From an uncultured Clostridia bacterium (GTDB lineage Bacteria > Bacillota > Clostridia > Lachnospirales > Anaerotignaceae): a DNA stretch of 64,000 nt. Location of the stretch: NCBI GenBank assembly GCA_910583755.1, contig CAJTZO010000008.1, positions 27,542 to 91,541 on the forward strand, written 5' to 3'. Below are positions 31,700 through 39,768 of the stretch, one piece after another. Position 1 is the first letter of the stretch. Each line of letters begins with the position of its first letter. The notes beneath the pieces were generated by a model. It worked only from the letters and a program-made list of their open reading frames with translations, searched no databases and was not told the origin of the DNA. The translations under genes were made by a program, and so were the position numbers.

Positions 31700-33295
31700 T
31701 TACCGATTATTTCTATATTTCGAAGGAGAAATTCCAAAATGTTTTTTAAATACATAACTAAAATAATTGGGCTCTGTATACCCCACTTTGGCAGAGATAA
31801 CATAAGTTTTATCATCTGTTGTATTTAACAATTTTACTGCTTCTTCCATACGAATATTGGTAAGATAACTGACAAAACTGGAACCTGTTTCTTTTTTAAA
31901 AATGGTAGAAAAATAAGCCGGACTGACATGAATATAACTACAAAGCATTTCCACAGAAACATCACTATTTCCATAATTTTTTTGTACAAATTCCTTTGCT
32001 TTTTCTGTTAAAATTTTTGCAGAATCTAACCTTTCCCTCTTGATTTTCATATTAATCTTAACAGAAACTTCTGTAATCCATTTTTTTAATTCTTCCAATG
32101 ATTCATAATCTTGCATTGCAAAATACCCTTTAAAATCTGTGCCAAATATCTCGTTTAAATCAATCTGATAGGACTTTACAATTTTAAATAATTCAGAAAG
32201 AAGTTCTGTCATATAAATTTGATACTGACTGATACTTGTATTAACTTCCTTAAAATAGTCTATCATATGGTTTACTGTTTTTTCTATGCCATCTGGTGTA
32301 TCTAATTTAATGGCATTGATTAATGCCTTTTGTTCGGATTCTTCTAACTGCATTCCCTTTGGCTCTACATCATCAATAAAAATTGCTCTATCATCCAATA
32401 ATACCCGATATTCTAATGCATTGATTGCACCTTCCAAAGAATATCTTAAATGAGATAATTTATAGCAAACAGAACCAATTCCTGCTGTTACAGAAAGCTC
32501 CAAGATTTCTCCAGCCATGTCACAAATGCGATTGATAGCACTGATATAACCTAAAATATCCTCTTTTTTTTGAAACAAAGATAATACCACTAAAGCATCA
32601 TTATACAAAAAATTAATGGTTTGATATAATCTTGCTAAATTTTCTGTGACAATTTGCTGTAAAGAAAGTGGTACTAATTCTGCTTGTCCAGAAAGGGAAC
32701 CTTTTCCGCCATTTTCTTTATTATCTCCCTTGATAATAGTAACTGCCCAACAATTTGCTTTTAAATCAATATGATATTGTTTCATTAATTCCTGTATTTT
32801 TCTTTCGGAAAAACTTCCCTCTATGAGACTAGAAAAAAACTGTTGTCGTATTAATGGCAAACTTTGGATATAATTTTGTCGTAATATTTCCACATCCCGT
32901 CTTTCTTTCATTTCATGGTCTAATTGCTTTTTTAATTTTTGAAGTAACGTGGTAACTTCTTTGGAATCTACTGGTTTTAAAATATATTCTGATGCATTGA
33001 TTTGAATTGCTTGTTTTGCATATTCAAAATCGTCAAAACCAGAAAAAAGCACCAATTTTGTTAAAGGCATTTCAACTGCTAAAACTTCTCCTAATTCTAA
33101 ACCACTCATAAAGGGCATTTTAATGTCTGTCATTACAACATCAGGATGGATTTTTTGTGCTAGTTCCAGCGCTTCTCTCCCATTTGCAGCATCTCCTGCT
33201 AAAATAAATCCATTTGCTTTCCAATCTATTTTTTGAATAATTCCTTGCCGAATTTCTTTTTCATCATCTGCTAATAACACTTTATAATATGCCAT
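31700..33295 (-). CDS. YesN-type response regulator with AraC-family DNA-binding domain
   Basis: A 531-aa regulator. The N-terminal receiver has the acidic pocket LLADDE and the phosphorylated Asp in DVVMTDIKMPFMSG, with the conserved Lys in YILKPVDSKE. A long middle region (about 150-420) is typical of YesN proteins. The C terminus carries two AraC helix-turn-helix units (SVEMLCSYIHVSPAYFSTIFKKETG and YVISAKVGYTEPNYFSYVFKKHFG). The start is the ATG at 33295 behind GGGAGG; the upstream seven codons contain the ribosome site. It leads the sensing operon. Targets are likely sugar uptake or degradation genes elsewhere, since none lie beside it. Confidence 0.92.
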   Translation of the reverse strand: MAYYKVLLADDEKEIRQGIIQKIDWKANGFILAGDAANGREALELAQKIHPDVVMTDIKMPFMSGLELGEVLAVEMPLTKLVLFSGFDDFEYAKQAIQINASEYILKPVDSKEVTTLLQKLKKQLDHEMKERRDVEILRQNYIQSLPLIRQQFFSSLIEGSFSERKIQELMKQYHIDLKANCWAVTIIKGDNKENGGKGSLSGQAELVPLSLQQIVTENLARLYQTINFLYNDALVVLSLFQKKEDILGYISAINRICDMAGEILELSVTAGIGSVCYKLSHLRYSLEGAINALEYRVLLDDRAIFIDDVEPKGMQLEESEQKALINAIKLDTPDGIEKTVNHMIDYFKEVNTSISQYQIYMTELLSELFKIVKSYQIDLNEIFGTDFKGYFAMQDYESLEELKKWITEVSVKINMKIKRERLDSAKILTEKAKEFVQKNYGNSDVSVEMLCSYIHVSPAYFSTIFKKETGSSFVSYLTNIRMEEAVKLLNTTDDKTYVISAKVGYTEPNYFSYVFKKHFGISPSKYRNNR

Positions 33296-33368
33296 AAAAT
33301 TCCTCCCAAATATCAATTTATTTTTATTTTAACATATTTTTATCAGCAAAGTCATTTTATATTTCTTA

Positions 33369-33397
33369 GCATACTTTTTATTGTTTTATCATATAGT
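33369..33397 (+). promoter_or_regulatory. Possible sigma-E promoter of sipL
   Basis: GCATACT, 14 bases, then CATATAGT. The B. subtilis sigma-E consensus is about KMATATT-N14-CATACAMT, so the match is 6 of 7 and 6 of 8. The position, 40 bases before the start, and the mother-cell role of SipL fit. AT-rich DNA makes chance matches likely. Confidence 0.4.
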
Positions 33398-33436
33398 ACA
33401 ATATCAAGATAGACAAAAGTAAAGGAGGATTTTGGC

Positions 33437-35008
33437 ATGTCTTGGGAGTTAGAAAAAAAGAAAATTACACTTGACCAACAAGTAGGAAAAGAATCTTCTC
33501 AGATATTGTTAGAAGGCGATGTTATTGTACCAGATAGTAAACCAGACATTGAACAAATATTACGTTGCAGTGGTGTTGTGCAGTTACAGGAGGCAAAAGG
33601 AAATGAAGATAGAGTAAATTTTTCAGGGGAATTACTACTTTCTATTTTATATCAAGGTAAAAAAAGCAGCAAACCCATTAGTGGTATGGAAGCCTCCTTA
33701 CCGATTGAGGATATTATACATATTGATGGCATAGACCAAAATGCAGATATTACACTTTCTGCTGTTTTAAACCATTTAGACTGCAAATTATTAAATGACA
33801 GGAAAATTAATATCAAAGCAGTCATTACGGTTACCGCAGAAGCAAGTACCTCTTATACAGTAGAAATGATAGAATCCATTAATGATATGCCAGTATTGCA
33901 AACCAAAAAAGGAACTATGAACATCAACAGTACCATTGAAAATAAAAAAGATAGGTTTATTGTAAAAGAGGAACTAGTCATTCCCAATAATAAGCCAAAT
34001 ATAGGAGACATTTTACAAACAACCATTTCCATTGTAGATAAAGATATTCGTGCAATGGATGGTAGAGTATTGGTAAGAGGAAATCTAAAACTTTGTACAC
34101 TTTATGTAGGGGATACAGATGACAGTATTTTAGAAGTAGTAGAACATGAAATTCCTTTTAGTGGATATATTGATGGAAATGAAATTACGAATAAAATGCT
34201 TGTGCAAGCTGATTTGCAAATAGAAAACAAGGAGATACAGCCTATGGCAGACGAAGATGGAGAAGACAGGATTCTGAATACAGAAATCACCATAGGTACT
34301 ACTATAAAAGTAACTGACAGTCAAGAAATGGAACTGATTGAAGATGCTTATTATCCGGGAAAACCACTTTCTATTCAAAAAGAAACCATACGTTACCCTA
34401 ATATTATTGGTACAAGCAAAAATCAGTTTGCTGTAAAAGAAACATTGGTACTACAAGATACTGCTATTCCAATCATGCAAATTGAAACTGCTTGGGCAAG
34501 TGTTATGATTGATGATATTATTCCTTCTCAGGATAAAGTAGAAATACAAGGTGTTGTTACCTTTGAAGTGCTCTACATTGGAGAAAGTGATAGCTCTCCC
34601 GTTGCTATTGTAACAGAAAACGTACCTTTTTCACAGGAAATGGAAGTCAAAGGAAGTCGAGAAAATTCAGATGTTCATGTTACCACTTCTGTAGAAAGTA
34701 TCACATCTAATATGCTTTCTAATAATGAAATAGAAGTACGTGCAACATTAAGTATAGATGCAGTTATTACAGAAGAAAAAGAAGGAGAAATTATTACAGA
34801 AATTGATTTTGATGAATCTACAAATATTTCAGACCGCTCCTTTGCTAGTGCTGTCATTTATGTTGTGCAAAGAAATGATAGTCTTTGGAGTATTGCAAAA
34901 CAATACAACACTACCATAGATGATATTCTTTTATTAAATGACATCGAAAATCCAGAATTAATTTATCCGGGACAAAAACTTTTAATCTTAAAAAAAATTG
35001 CAGCTTAA
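33437..35008 (+). CDS. sipL: SipL-like spore coat morphogenesis protein (DUF3794 repeats plus LysM)
   Basis: A 523-aa protein with three DUF3794-type segments (about residues 30-150, 170-300 and 320-450) and a C-terminal LysM domain (VIYVVQRNDSLWSIAKQYNTTIDDILLLND, about 470-520). This is the make-up and size of SipL of Clostridioides difficile, which binds SpoIVA through LysM and anchors the coat to the forespore. An AAAGGAGG site precedes the ATG. The gene is divergent from yesN and alone on the plus strand, with a hairpin directly after it. Orthology to SipL is inferred from architecture; other DUF3794-LysM proteins exist in Clostridia. Confidence 0.85.
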   Translation: MSWELEKKKITLDQQVGKESSQILLEGDVIVPDSKPDIEQILRCSGVVQLQEAKGNEDRVNFSGELLLSILYQGKKSSKPISGMEASLPIEDIIHIDGIDQNADITLSAVLNHLDCKLLNDRKINIKAVITVTAEASTSYTVEMIESINDMPVLQTKKGTMNINSTIENKKDRFIVKEELVIPNNKPNIGDILQTTISIVDKDIRAMDGRVLVRGNLKLCTLYVGDTDDSILEVVEHEIPFSGYIDGNEITNKMLVQADLQIENKEIQPMADEDGEDRILNTEITIGTTIKVTDSQEMELIEDAYYPGKPLSIQKETIRYPNIIGTSKNQFAVKETLVLQDTAIPIMQIETAWASVMIDDIIPSQDKVEIQGVVTFEVLYIGESDSSPVAIVTENVPFSQEMEVKGSRENSDVHVTTSVESITSNMLSNNEIEVRATLSIDAVITEEKEGEIITEIDFDESTNISDRSFASAVIYVVQRNDSLWSIAKQYNTTIDDILLLNDIENPELIYPGQKLLILKKIAA

Positions 35009-35018
35009 AAAATTTAAA

Positions 35019-35043
35019 ACCTTGTGGACAACGTCCACAAGGT
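35019..35043 (+). terminator. Perfect 11-bp hairpin behind sipL
   Basis: ACCTTGTGGAC/GTCCACAAGGT with a 3-base loop, 10 bases after the stop. No T-run follows directly, so it may work with the next hairpin or protect the 3' end. Confidence 0.55.
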
Positions 35044-35078
35044 CAGCTTGTTCATATAGCTCTTTTTTTACAAATTAT

Positions 35079-35118
35079 GCCCTTCAGAATCTATTCTAAA
35101 GGGCTAGTTTTATTTTTT
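35079..35118 (+). terminator. Terminator between convergent sipL and the 54-aa gene
   Basis: The stem GCCCTT-C-AGAAT/ATTCT-A-AAGGGC with one internal mismatch, followed by TAGTTTTATTTTTT on the plus strand. It overlaps the last codons of the minus-strand 54-aa gene. Confidence 0.7.
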
Positions 35119-35274
35119 CTGCTGCCTATAAACATTCATACTTACTAACGCAAAAAGCATCGGTATGGTAGCATAGCCTGCATTCGCTTCTCCTCTATGG
35201 CATACTACATAAATTGCACCAACAAAAGTAAGCAAAACAAACAGAATACTAAATACAAAAAATAATTTTTTCAT
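35110..35274 (-). CDS. Small two-helix membrane protein, 54 aa
   Basis: The frame runs ATG to TAA: MKKLFFVFSILFVLLTFVGA, then IYVVCHRGEANAGYATIPML, then FALVSMNVYRQQKK. It has two hydrophobic helices (about residues 4-24 and 33-48) joined by a short polar loop HRGEANAGY, and a basic C terminus that should stay inside. An AGAGGA site is seven bases before the ATG. It begins 15 bases after the EF-hand-like gene stop, so it is probably cotranscribed with it. The composition is not what random AT-rich sequence gives. Similar small proteins with a GYA-IPMLF segment may exist in Clostridia, but I know no function. Confidence 0.7.
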   Translation of the reverse strand: MKKLFFVFSILFVLLTFVGAIYVVCHRGEANAGYATIPMLFALVSMNVYRQQKK

Positions 35275-35289
35275 TCGCTATTCCTCTAC

Positions 35290-36342
35290 TTAAACAGCAA
35301 CATCTACATGTTGCACAGTACCAGAACCACCACTTTCTTTTAAATAAAATCCTGTACTTCTGATTTGTCCGTTTGTTTTTCCTGTTTCTTCAGATTTCAA
35401 TGTAAAATCAGTGGAAGCACTTCCTAAATAAATTGCACCTACATCTGCATCTGCTAATCCAACTAATTTTGTGTTACCAGAAGAATCTTGTGTCCAAATT
35501 TTTAATTTATCAAAAATGGGGTCATTTTCATCAATCCAGCCGTTGCCGTCTGCGTCATATACTGCCAGTTCTGCAAAACCATTCCCAGTTTTTGCTCCAA
35601 ATAATTCATTGCCATCATCAATAATGCCATTTCCATTTTTGTCATATGCTAAATAACCGCTTCCTTTTTGCAGGCGAGAAATGCTTTCTTTATTTCCATC
35701 TCCATCAATATCAAATAAGAATTTTTGGTCTGTCAATTCTGCATTATTTCCTTCTAAATTAATCACAAGAGGATCTTTAAAAACAACATCTTCTTGCCAT
35801 TCTGCACTTATCTGTGATTCAAAGGCTCTTGACATCTCTAATTCAACATTAAAATTAATTTCTCTACCATCTTCTGTCTTTGCAACCCCCACTGTTGAAA
35901 AAGTAGTATGTTCTGTTTCTGCAAAAAAGGAGGATGCCTTTACCGTTCTTACCCATTTTCCCGGAGAAGCAACTTTTGTAAATACTTGGAAATCACTTTG
36001 GTCACTATTATCAAATAAATCAAATAAACTCATTGTGCTACCTTTGCTCATTTTTTTAAAAACATTAGAAATAGCAGCCAACATTTTTTCCATTAATTTT
36101 ACCTTCATAGATAATTCATCTTCTACAGAAAAATGCTTTTGTTTTGCTGTACTTGAAACTTGTGCTTGATTTTCTATCATACCCTTTACAGCATCTGTTA
36201 AAGAAGGTTGTTCTGCTTTTTCTGTTTCATCACCTTGTGGTTTTGTAGAAACATATTGTAAGCTTTCTTTTCTTACTTCTCGCCTTACAGCAGTATATTT
36301 TCTTTCTGACTGCATTGCCACTGCACTTGATGTAATCTTCAT
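35290..36342 (-). CDS. EF-hand-like calcium-loop protein with a sigma-D-like promoter
   Basis: A 350-aa protein without a signal peptide. The first 110 residues are basic and then Gln/Lys-rich; residues 200-350 hold two calcium-type loops, DKNGNGIIDDGNELFG and DADGNGWIDENDPIF, plus DIDGDGNKESIS. This layout also occurs next to calcium repeats in large hemolysin-type proteins, here standing alone. A GGGGAG site precedes the ATG. The upstream region has a motif like the flagellar promoters of this window, so the protein may belong to the motility regulon. The absence of a signal peptide would fit a cytoplasmic protein or export through the flagellar apparatus; neither is shown. Confidence 0.75.
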   Translation of the reverse strand: MKITSSAVAMQSERKYTAVRREVRKESLQYVSTKPQGDETEKAEQPSLTDAVKGMIENQAQVSSTAKQKHFSVEDELSMKVKLMEKMLAAISNVFKKMSKGSTMSLFDLFDNSDQSDFQVFTKVASPGKWVRTVKASSFFAETEHTTFSTVGVAKTEDGREINFNVELEMSRAFESQISAEWQEDVVFKDPLVINLEGNNAELTDQKFLFDIDGDGNKESISRLQKGSGYLAYDKNGNGIIDDGNELFGAKTGNGFAELAVYDADGNGWIDENDPIFDKLKIWTQDSSGNTKLVGLADADVGAIYLGSASTDFTLKSEETGKTNGQIRSTGFYLKESGGSGTVQHVDVAV

Positions 36343-36392
36343 AATCTATTCTCCCCTTTCCGTACCTTATAAAAATATTCGTATTTATTGTA

Positions 36393-36419
36393 ATATCGTC
36401 TTATTTTCAGAAAAAATAA
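36393..36419 (-). promoter_or_regulatory. Sigma-D-like promoter of the EF-hand-like gene
   Basis: On the minus strand TTAT, 15 bases, then GACGATAT. The -10 matches GCCGATAT at 7 of 8, and the -35-like TTAT is the same as in front of cheA and flgM. Confidence 0.5.
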
Positions 36420-36463
36420 CCAATATGACTGTAAATATTTCCAAAATGCAATAAAACAAAAAA

Positions 36464-36961
36464 TTAAAATCTTTTTATTTTGTGGAAAGGATACCATCTT
36501 AAAATCACTTTTCCTTTTAATTCACTTTCAGAAACAATACCAATATTACGACTATCATAACTATGATTGCGATTATCCCCCAAAACAAAAATACCACCTT
36601 TTGGTACTGTCAAAGAAATTTCTCCTTTTGTATCTTCTACAACATATTCTTCTGAAACCACTGAACCATTTCGATAAACTACACCATTTTTAATTTCTAT
36701 TTTATCTCCAGCCATTCCAATGACCCTTTTAATGACATCTCTTTCTCCATCCATATCTACCATATGAAATACTACAATATCACCTTGCTGATATTTTCCT
36801 GTCATTGTTAAAAAACGAGATGTTACTACCTTATCTCCATCTAAAAAAGTTGGCTCCATAGATTCACCCTCTATTGTAACTGGCCACGCTAAAAAATAAA
36901 GTACCAAAACAATAAAAAATGCATAAAGAATTGTTTTGAGCCATTCTTTTATCACTTCCAC
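36464..36961 (-). CDS. lepB: Signal peptidase I
   Basis: Membrane serine protease that removes signal peptides from exported proteins. It is 165 aa with one N-terminal membrane helix (about residues 8-26), the catalytic Ser34 in IEGESMEPTF and the general base Lys78 in DVIKRVIGMAGD, followed by GDNRNHSYDSRNIG. Ser/Lys catalysis marks the ordinary bacterial type, not the ER/SipW type, which uses His. It stands between the GH26-like gene and the EF-hand-like gene on the same strand. No defect seen. Confidence 0.95.
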   Translation of the reverse strand: MEVIKEWLKTILYAFFIVLVLYFLAWPVTIEGESMEPTFLDGDKVVTSRFLTMTGKYQQGDIVVFHMVDMDGERDVIKRVIGMAGDKIEIKNGVVYRNGSVVSEEYVVEDTKGEISLTVPKGGIFVLGDNRNHSYDSRNIGIVSESELKGKVILRWYPFHKIKRF

Positions 36962-37047
36962 TTTTATCCCCTCATTTTTCTATTTACACACATAATTTGT
37001 TTTCTCACAAACATGGTAACATAGACAAACTATTTACACAACAAATT

Positions 37048-38151
37048 TCACTGTTTATATAAAAATATATTACCTTGTTTTTGCTTTATATCATAACCTA
37101 TCATTCTTTTTACATATTCCTTTCCTTCCAAAAGAACAATTTCTTCATATCCTGCCTTTACCTCCTGCACTACAACATTTTTAGGAATATAAATAATACC
37201 ATCTTTTTGATATGCTTTCCAAAAACTTTTATACCATTCTCCATTTTGATTGACAACTTTTATCCCTTGATATGCTTCCAAAACTTTTTTATTTTCTACA
37301 ATACTATAATTTTCTCCTTTTACTGCATTTCCTCCCTGTCTTGTCAAATTAACACTACGATAAACAACTGCTTTAATGGCAGGATATTTTTGTAAACTAT
37401 CATATAATCTTATTATCTCATCACTTGCCTCTTTCTCTGTATATTTTGAGCCTTTTTCAGAATAATGAGAAACAGCCACTTGTGATAATATTAAAGGCTT
37501 TTGTTTTTGAAAAATAGCATACCAACGTTCTAGCATTTGCTCTATATTTTTTCCTTGTTCTCCGCCATTTTCATAGATAGAAAGCCCTATCCAGTCCACA
37601 TCTTCTGGATAATAAGACTTCCATTTCTCAATATTTTCGATTGCCATTGTCCAGATAAAAACAGCATTTGGTGCATTTTTTCTAAAAACTTCTCTCGCTT
37701 TTTGATAATATTTTTTATAATCTTCTCCATTACTATAATCTTCTCCATTTGGGTAAAAATCTACCAACAAAGGAATCCGGTATTGACTTACTTTTTTTGC
37801 TGCTTCCTCTAGGTACTGTGTTTCAAAAGGATGGTTTCTATCTGACGGCTGTATCACTAAAAGCGGAATTTTTTGATTAACATAACATTCTAATATATCC
37901 ATCATAGGAAATTCTTCTTTCAATGTGGTGGTAAAACCATAAATATCATGTTTTCTTGTCATTTTTTCAAACTGTTCCATACTTTCTATTTGTGTATCTT
38001 CTTTAATAAAAGCACCTAATTGTATTTCTTGTTCTGGTTCAAATGTACTTTTTTGTCTTTCCTCTCCTTCATAATAAATATCTATTTCTTCTACTTTTTT
38101 TGTAAAAGCACACAATAAAATAATCATTAATAAAAAAATCATGCGTTTCAT
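37048..38151 (-). CDS. GH26-like exported protein, probably not catalytic
   Basis: A 367-aa protein with an N-terminal hydrophobic signal (about residues 3-16) and an alpha/beta-barrel-like body resembling glycoside hydrolase family 26 (VFIWTMAIENIEKWKSYYPEDVDWIGLSIYENGG). Where GH26 mannanases have the acid/base Glu in a HEMNG-type motif, this reads VDFYPNG, and where the nucleophile Glu is expected (IAETG-type) this reads LSQVAVS. If that alignment is right, both catalytic Glu residues are missing. The C-terminal 60 residues look like a separate strand-rich piece. GGGGGA precedes the ATG. A binding or structural role at the cell envelope is more likely than hydrolysis. Assignment is moderate. 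Confidence 0.55.
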   Translation of the reverse strand: MKRMIFLLMIILLCAFTKKVEEIDIYYEGEERQKSTFEPEQEIQLGAFIKEDTQIESMEQFEKMTRKHDIYGFTTTLKEEFPMMDILECYVNQKIPLLVIQPSDRNHPFETQYLEEAAKKVSQYRIPLLVDFYPNGEDYSNGEDYKKYYQKAREVFRKNAPNAVFIWTMAIENIEKWKSYYPEDVDWIGLSIYENGGEQGKNIEQMLERWYAIFQKQKPLILSQVAVSHYSEKGSKYTEKEASDEIIRLYDSLQKYPAIKAVVYRSVNLTRQGGNAVKGENYSIVENKKVLEAYQGIKVVNQNGEWYKSFWKAYQKDGIIYIPKNVVVQEVKAGYEEIVLLEGKEYVKRMIGYDIKQKQGNIFLYKQ

Positions 38152-38195
38152 AGAGATTCCCCCTTTTTGGAAAGCATGACCTTTTTTGTTCCATA

Positions 38196-38726
38196 TTATT
38201 CCTGATTAATTAAGTAGGTGTTTATAGCTTCTAAATATTGTAAAATTCCCTTTTTTTGTACAATACGATATTGTTCTTCAAAAGCAGAAAGTGGAATAGA
38301 TTTTCTACCACCTTGTTGTGCTTCTGTCCAATATTTTTCCAATGTTTCAAAAGGCAAAAAATAAAAACTATCTACAGTTGAAAAATATACCAATAAAAAA
38401 GAAATTCCCTTTTGCTTTTGAAAATCATTCATAAACTGAATTTGATGTGGATGGATATTTTGTATGGGCAAACTTTTTAAAGTAGTTTCTTTTGCATCAA
38501 AACAAACTGGAATCCCCTGCACAACCCCCATATAATCCACTGTACTTTGCTGTTCAAAATACGCTAAAGTAATTCGCCTTTTTTCATTGTTTACCTTGAC
38601 TGGTGTAATTGGAGTTGGTATTTTTTGAAACAAAGCTAATCCTTTTTGTCTATAAAAATCATTCGTAAAATTAATTAATGTTTCCAAATTGCTTCCTCGT
38701 AATCCTCTTGTATTCCAAAATCCCAT
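38196..38726 (-). CDS. recU: Holliday junction resolvase
   Basis: Cuts four-way DNA junctions during recombination and repair in Firmicutes. It is 176 aa from the ATG at 38726 (MGFWNTRGLRGSN), chosen because AGGAG lies just before it and the RecU fold begins there. The nuclease core is visible: DYMGVVQGIPVCFDAKET, with the active-site Asp and the D-x-K pair, and LPIQNIHPHQIQFM. It starts 10 bases behind queG and is probably translated from the same mRNA. In Bacillus recU is paired with ponA; that pairing is absent here. Confidence 0.88.
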   Translation of the reverse strand: MGFWNTRGLRGSNLETLINFTNDFYRQKGLALFQKIPTPITPVKVNNEKRRITLAYFEQQSTVDYMGVVQGIPVCFDAKETTLKSLPIQNIHPHQIQFMNDFQKQKGISFLLVYFSTVDSFYFLPFETLEKYWTEAQQGGRKSIPLSAFEEQYRIVQKKGILQYLEAINTYLINQE

Positions 38727-38736
38727 ATTTTTTCTC

Positions 38737-39708
38737 CTAATTATTTTCAAAATTATAAATTGCCCTAAGTGCTGTCTGTTGAATTAATTCCCTTTTATCT
38801 TGTAAAGCTTCTTGCAGCAAGGGTAAAGCTTTTTCATTTCTACTATTTCCTAGTGCAATTATTGCATTTCTTTGCAATATTTTTTTCCCTCTCCAGCCTG
38901 CGGCTGTCTTTCCAATTTTATCCGTAAACTCCTTATTAGAACAATAAAGCAATTCCTTTAAAGAAAAAGTTGTTTGTTTTTCCTCCAAAGATTGTAGCAC
39001 TTTTTGATTTTTAGGGCAAACAATTTGACAAATATCACAACCATATAATTGTTTGCCCATTGTTTTCATAACTTCTGCTGGCAAAACTGTTTTTGTTTGT
39101 GTTAAATAGGAAATACATTTTGTTATTTCAAATTTTTCTGACAAAGCACCTGTAGGACAAGAAATTCGGCAGCGGTTGCAGCTTCCACAATCCTCTACAA
39201 TATTCTTTTTTTGCTCTATAGCTATATTTGTCATCATATATCCAAGAAACACCAGAGAGCCAAATTTTAAGGTATGAAGGCAATGATTTTTTCCTATCCA
39301 ACCCAAGCCTGCACGAACTGCTAATGCCCTATCTACTAACGGACCTGTGTCTACAAAAGATTGATATTCAAAATTAGAAGTCATTTGTTGTAAGAGTTGT
39401 GCTAGTGCCTCCAGATGTTCTCTTAATAACACATGATAGTCTATTCCTACGGCTGCAATGGAAAATTCTCCTGTTAATTCCTGTTTTTCTTGCCTTTTCC
39501 GATAGCGATAAGGCATTGCCAAAACAAAAATACTTTTTGCATTTTTCATAGTTAAGGTGGGATAAATACGCTTTTGTATGTCTTGTTCTGCAAAGCCTTT
39601 TAAGTTTCTATTTATTAGAGATTCCTGCAATTCTAAAAAAGGCTTTGCAGTTGTTATGCCTATTTCTAAATTTCTGCTTTCTGCAAAATCATATATCTGT
39701 TTTATCAT
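38737..39708 (-). CDS. queG: Epoxyqueuosine reductase
   Basis: Cobalamin-dependent iron-sulfur enzyme that finishes queuosine in tRNA. It is 323 aa with two [4Fe-4S] cluster motifs, CGSCNRCRISCPTGAL and CDICQIVCPKN, the conserved segment SFVDTGPLVDRALAVRAGLGWIGKN, and a C-terminal HEAT-like helix pair (NAIIALGNSRNEKALPLLQEAL) that contacts tRNA. AAAGGAG precedes the ATG. It leads the short queG-recU unit and is insulated from the SLH gene by a terminator. A separate tRNA modification theme appears in this window (tadA, dusB, tilS). Confidence 0.95.
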   Translation of the reverse strand: MIKQIYDFAESRNLEIGITTAKPFLELQESLINRNLKGFAEQDIQKRIYPTLTMKNAKSIFVLAMPYRYRKRQEKQELTGEFSIAAVGIDYHVLLREHLEALAQLLQQMTSNFEYQSFVDTGPLVDRALAVRAGLGWIGKNHCLHTLKFGSLVFLGYMMTNIAIEQKKNIVEDCGSCNRCRISCPTGALSEKFEITKCISYLTQTKTVLPAEVMKTMGKQLYGCDICQIVCPKNQKVLQSLEEKQTTFSLKELLYCSNKEFTDKIGKTAAGWRGKKILQRNAIIALGNSRNEKALPLLQEALQDKRELIQQTALRAIYNFENN

Positions 39709-39731
39709 AGTTTCTCCTTTTTTCTCTGTAT

Positions 39732-39759
39732 AAAAAGAACACTCTATACAGAGTGTTCT
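39732..39759 (-). terminator. Terminator behind the SLH protein gene
   Basis: The stem AGAACACTCT/AGAGTGTTCT with a 4-base loop, followed on the minus strand by TTTTTAT, 10 bases after the stop. Confidence 0.85.
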
Positions 39760-39768
39760 CTTTGATTG

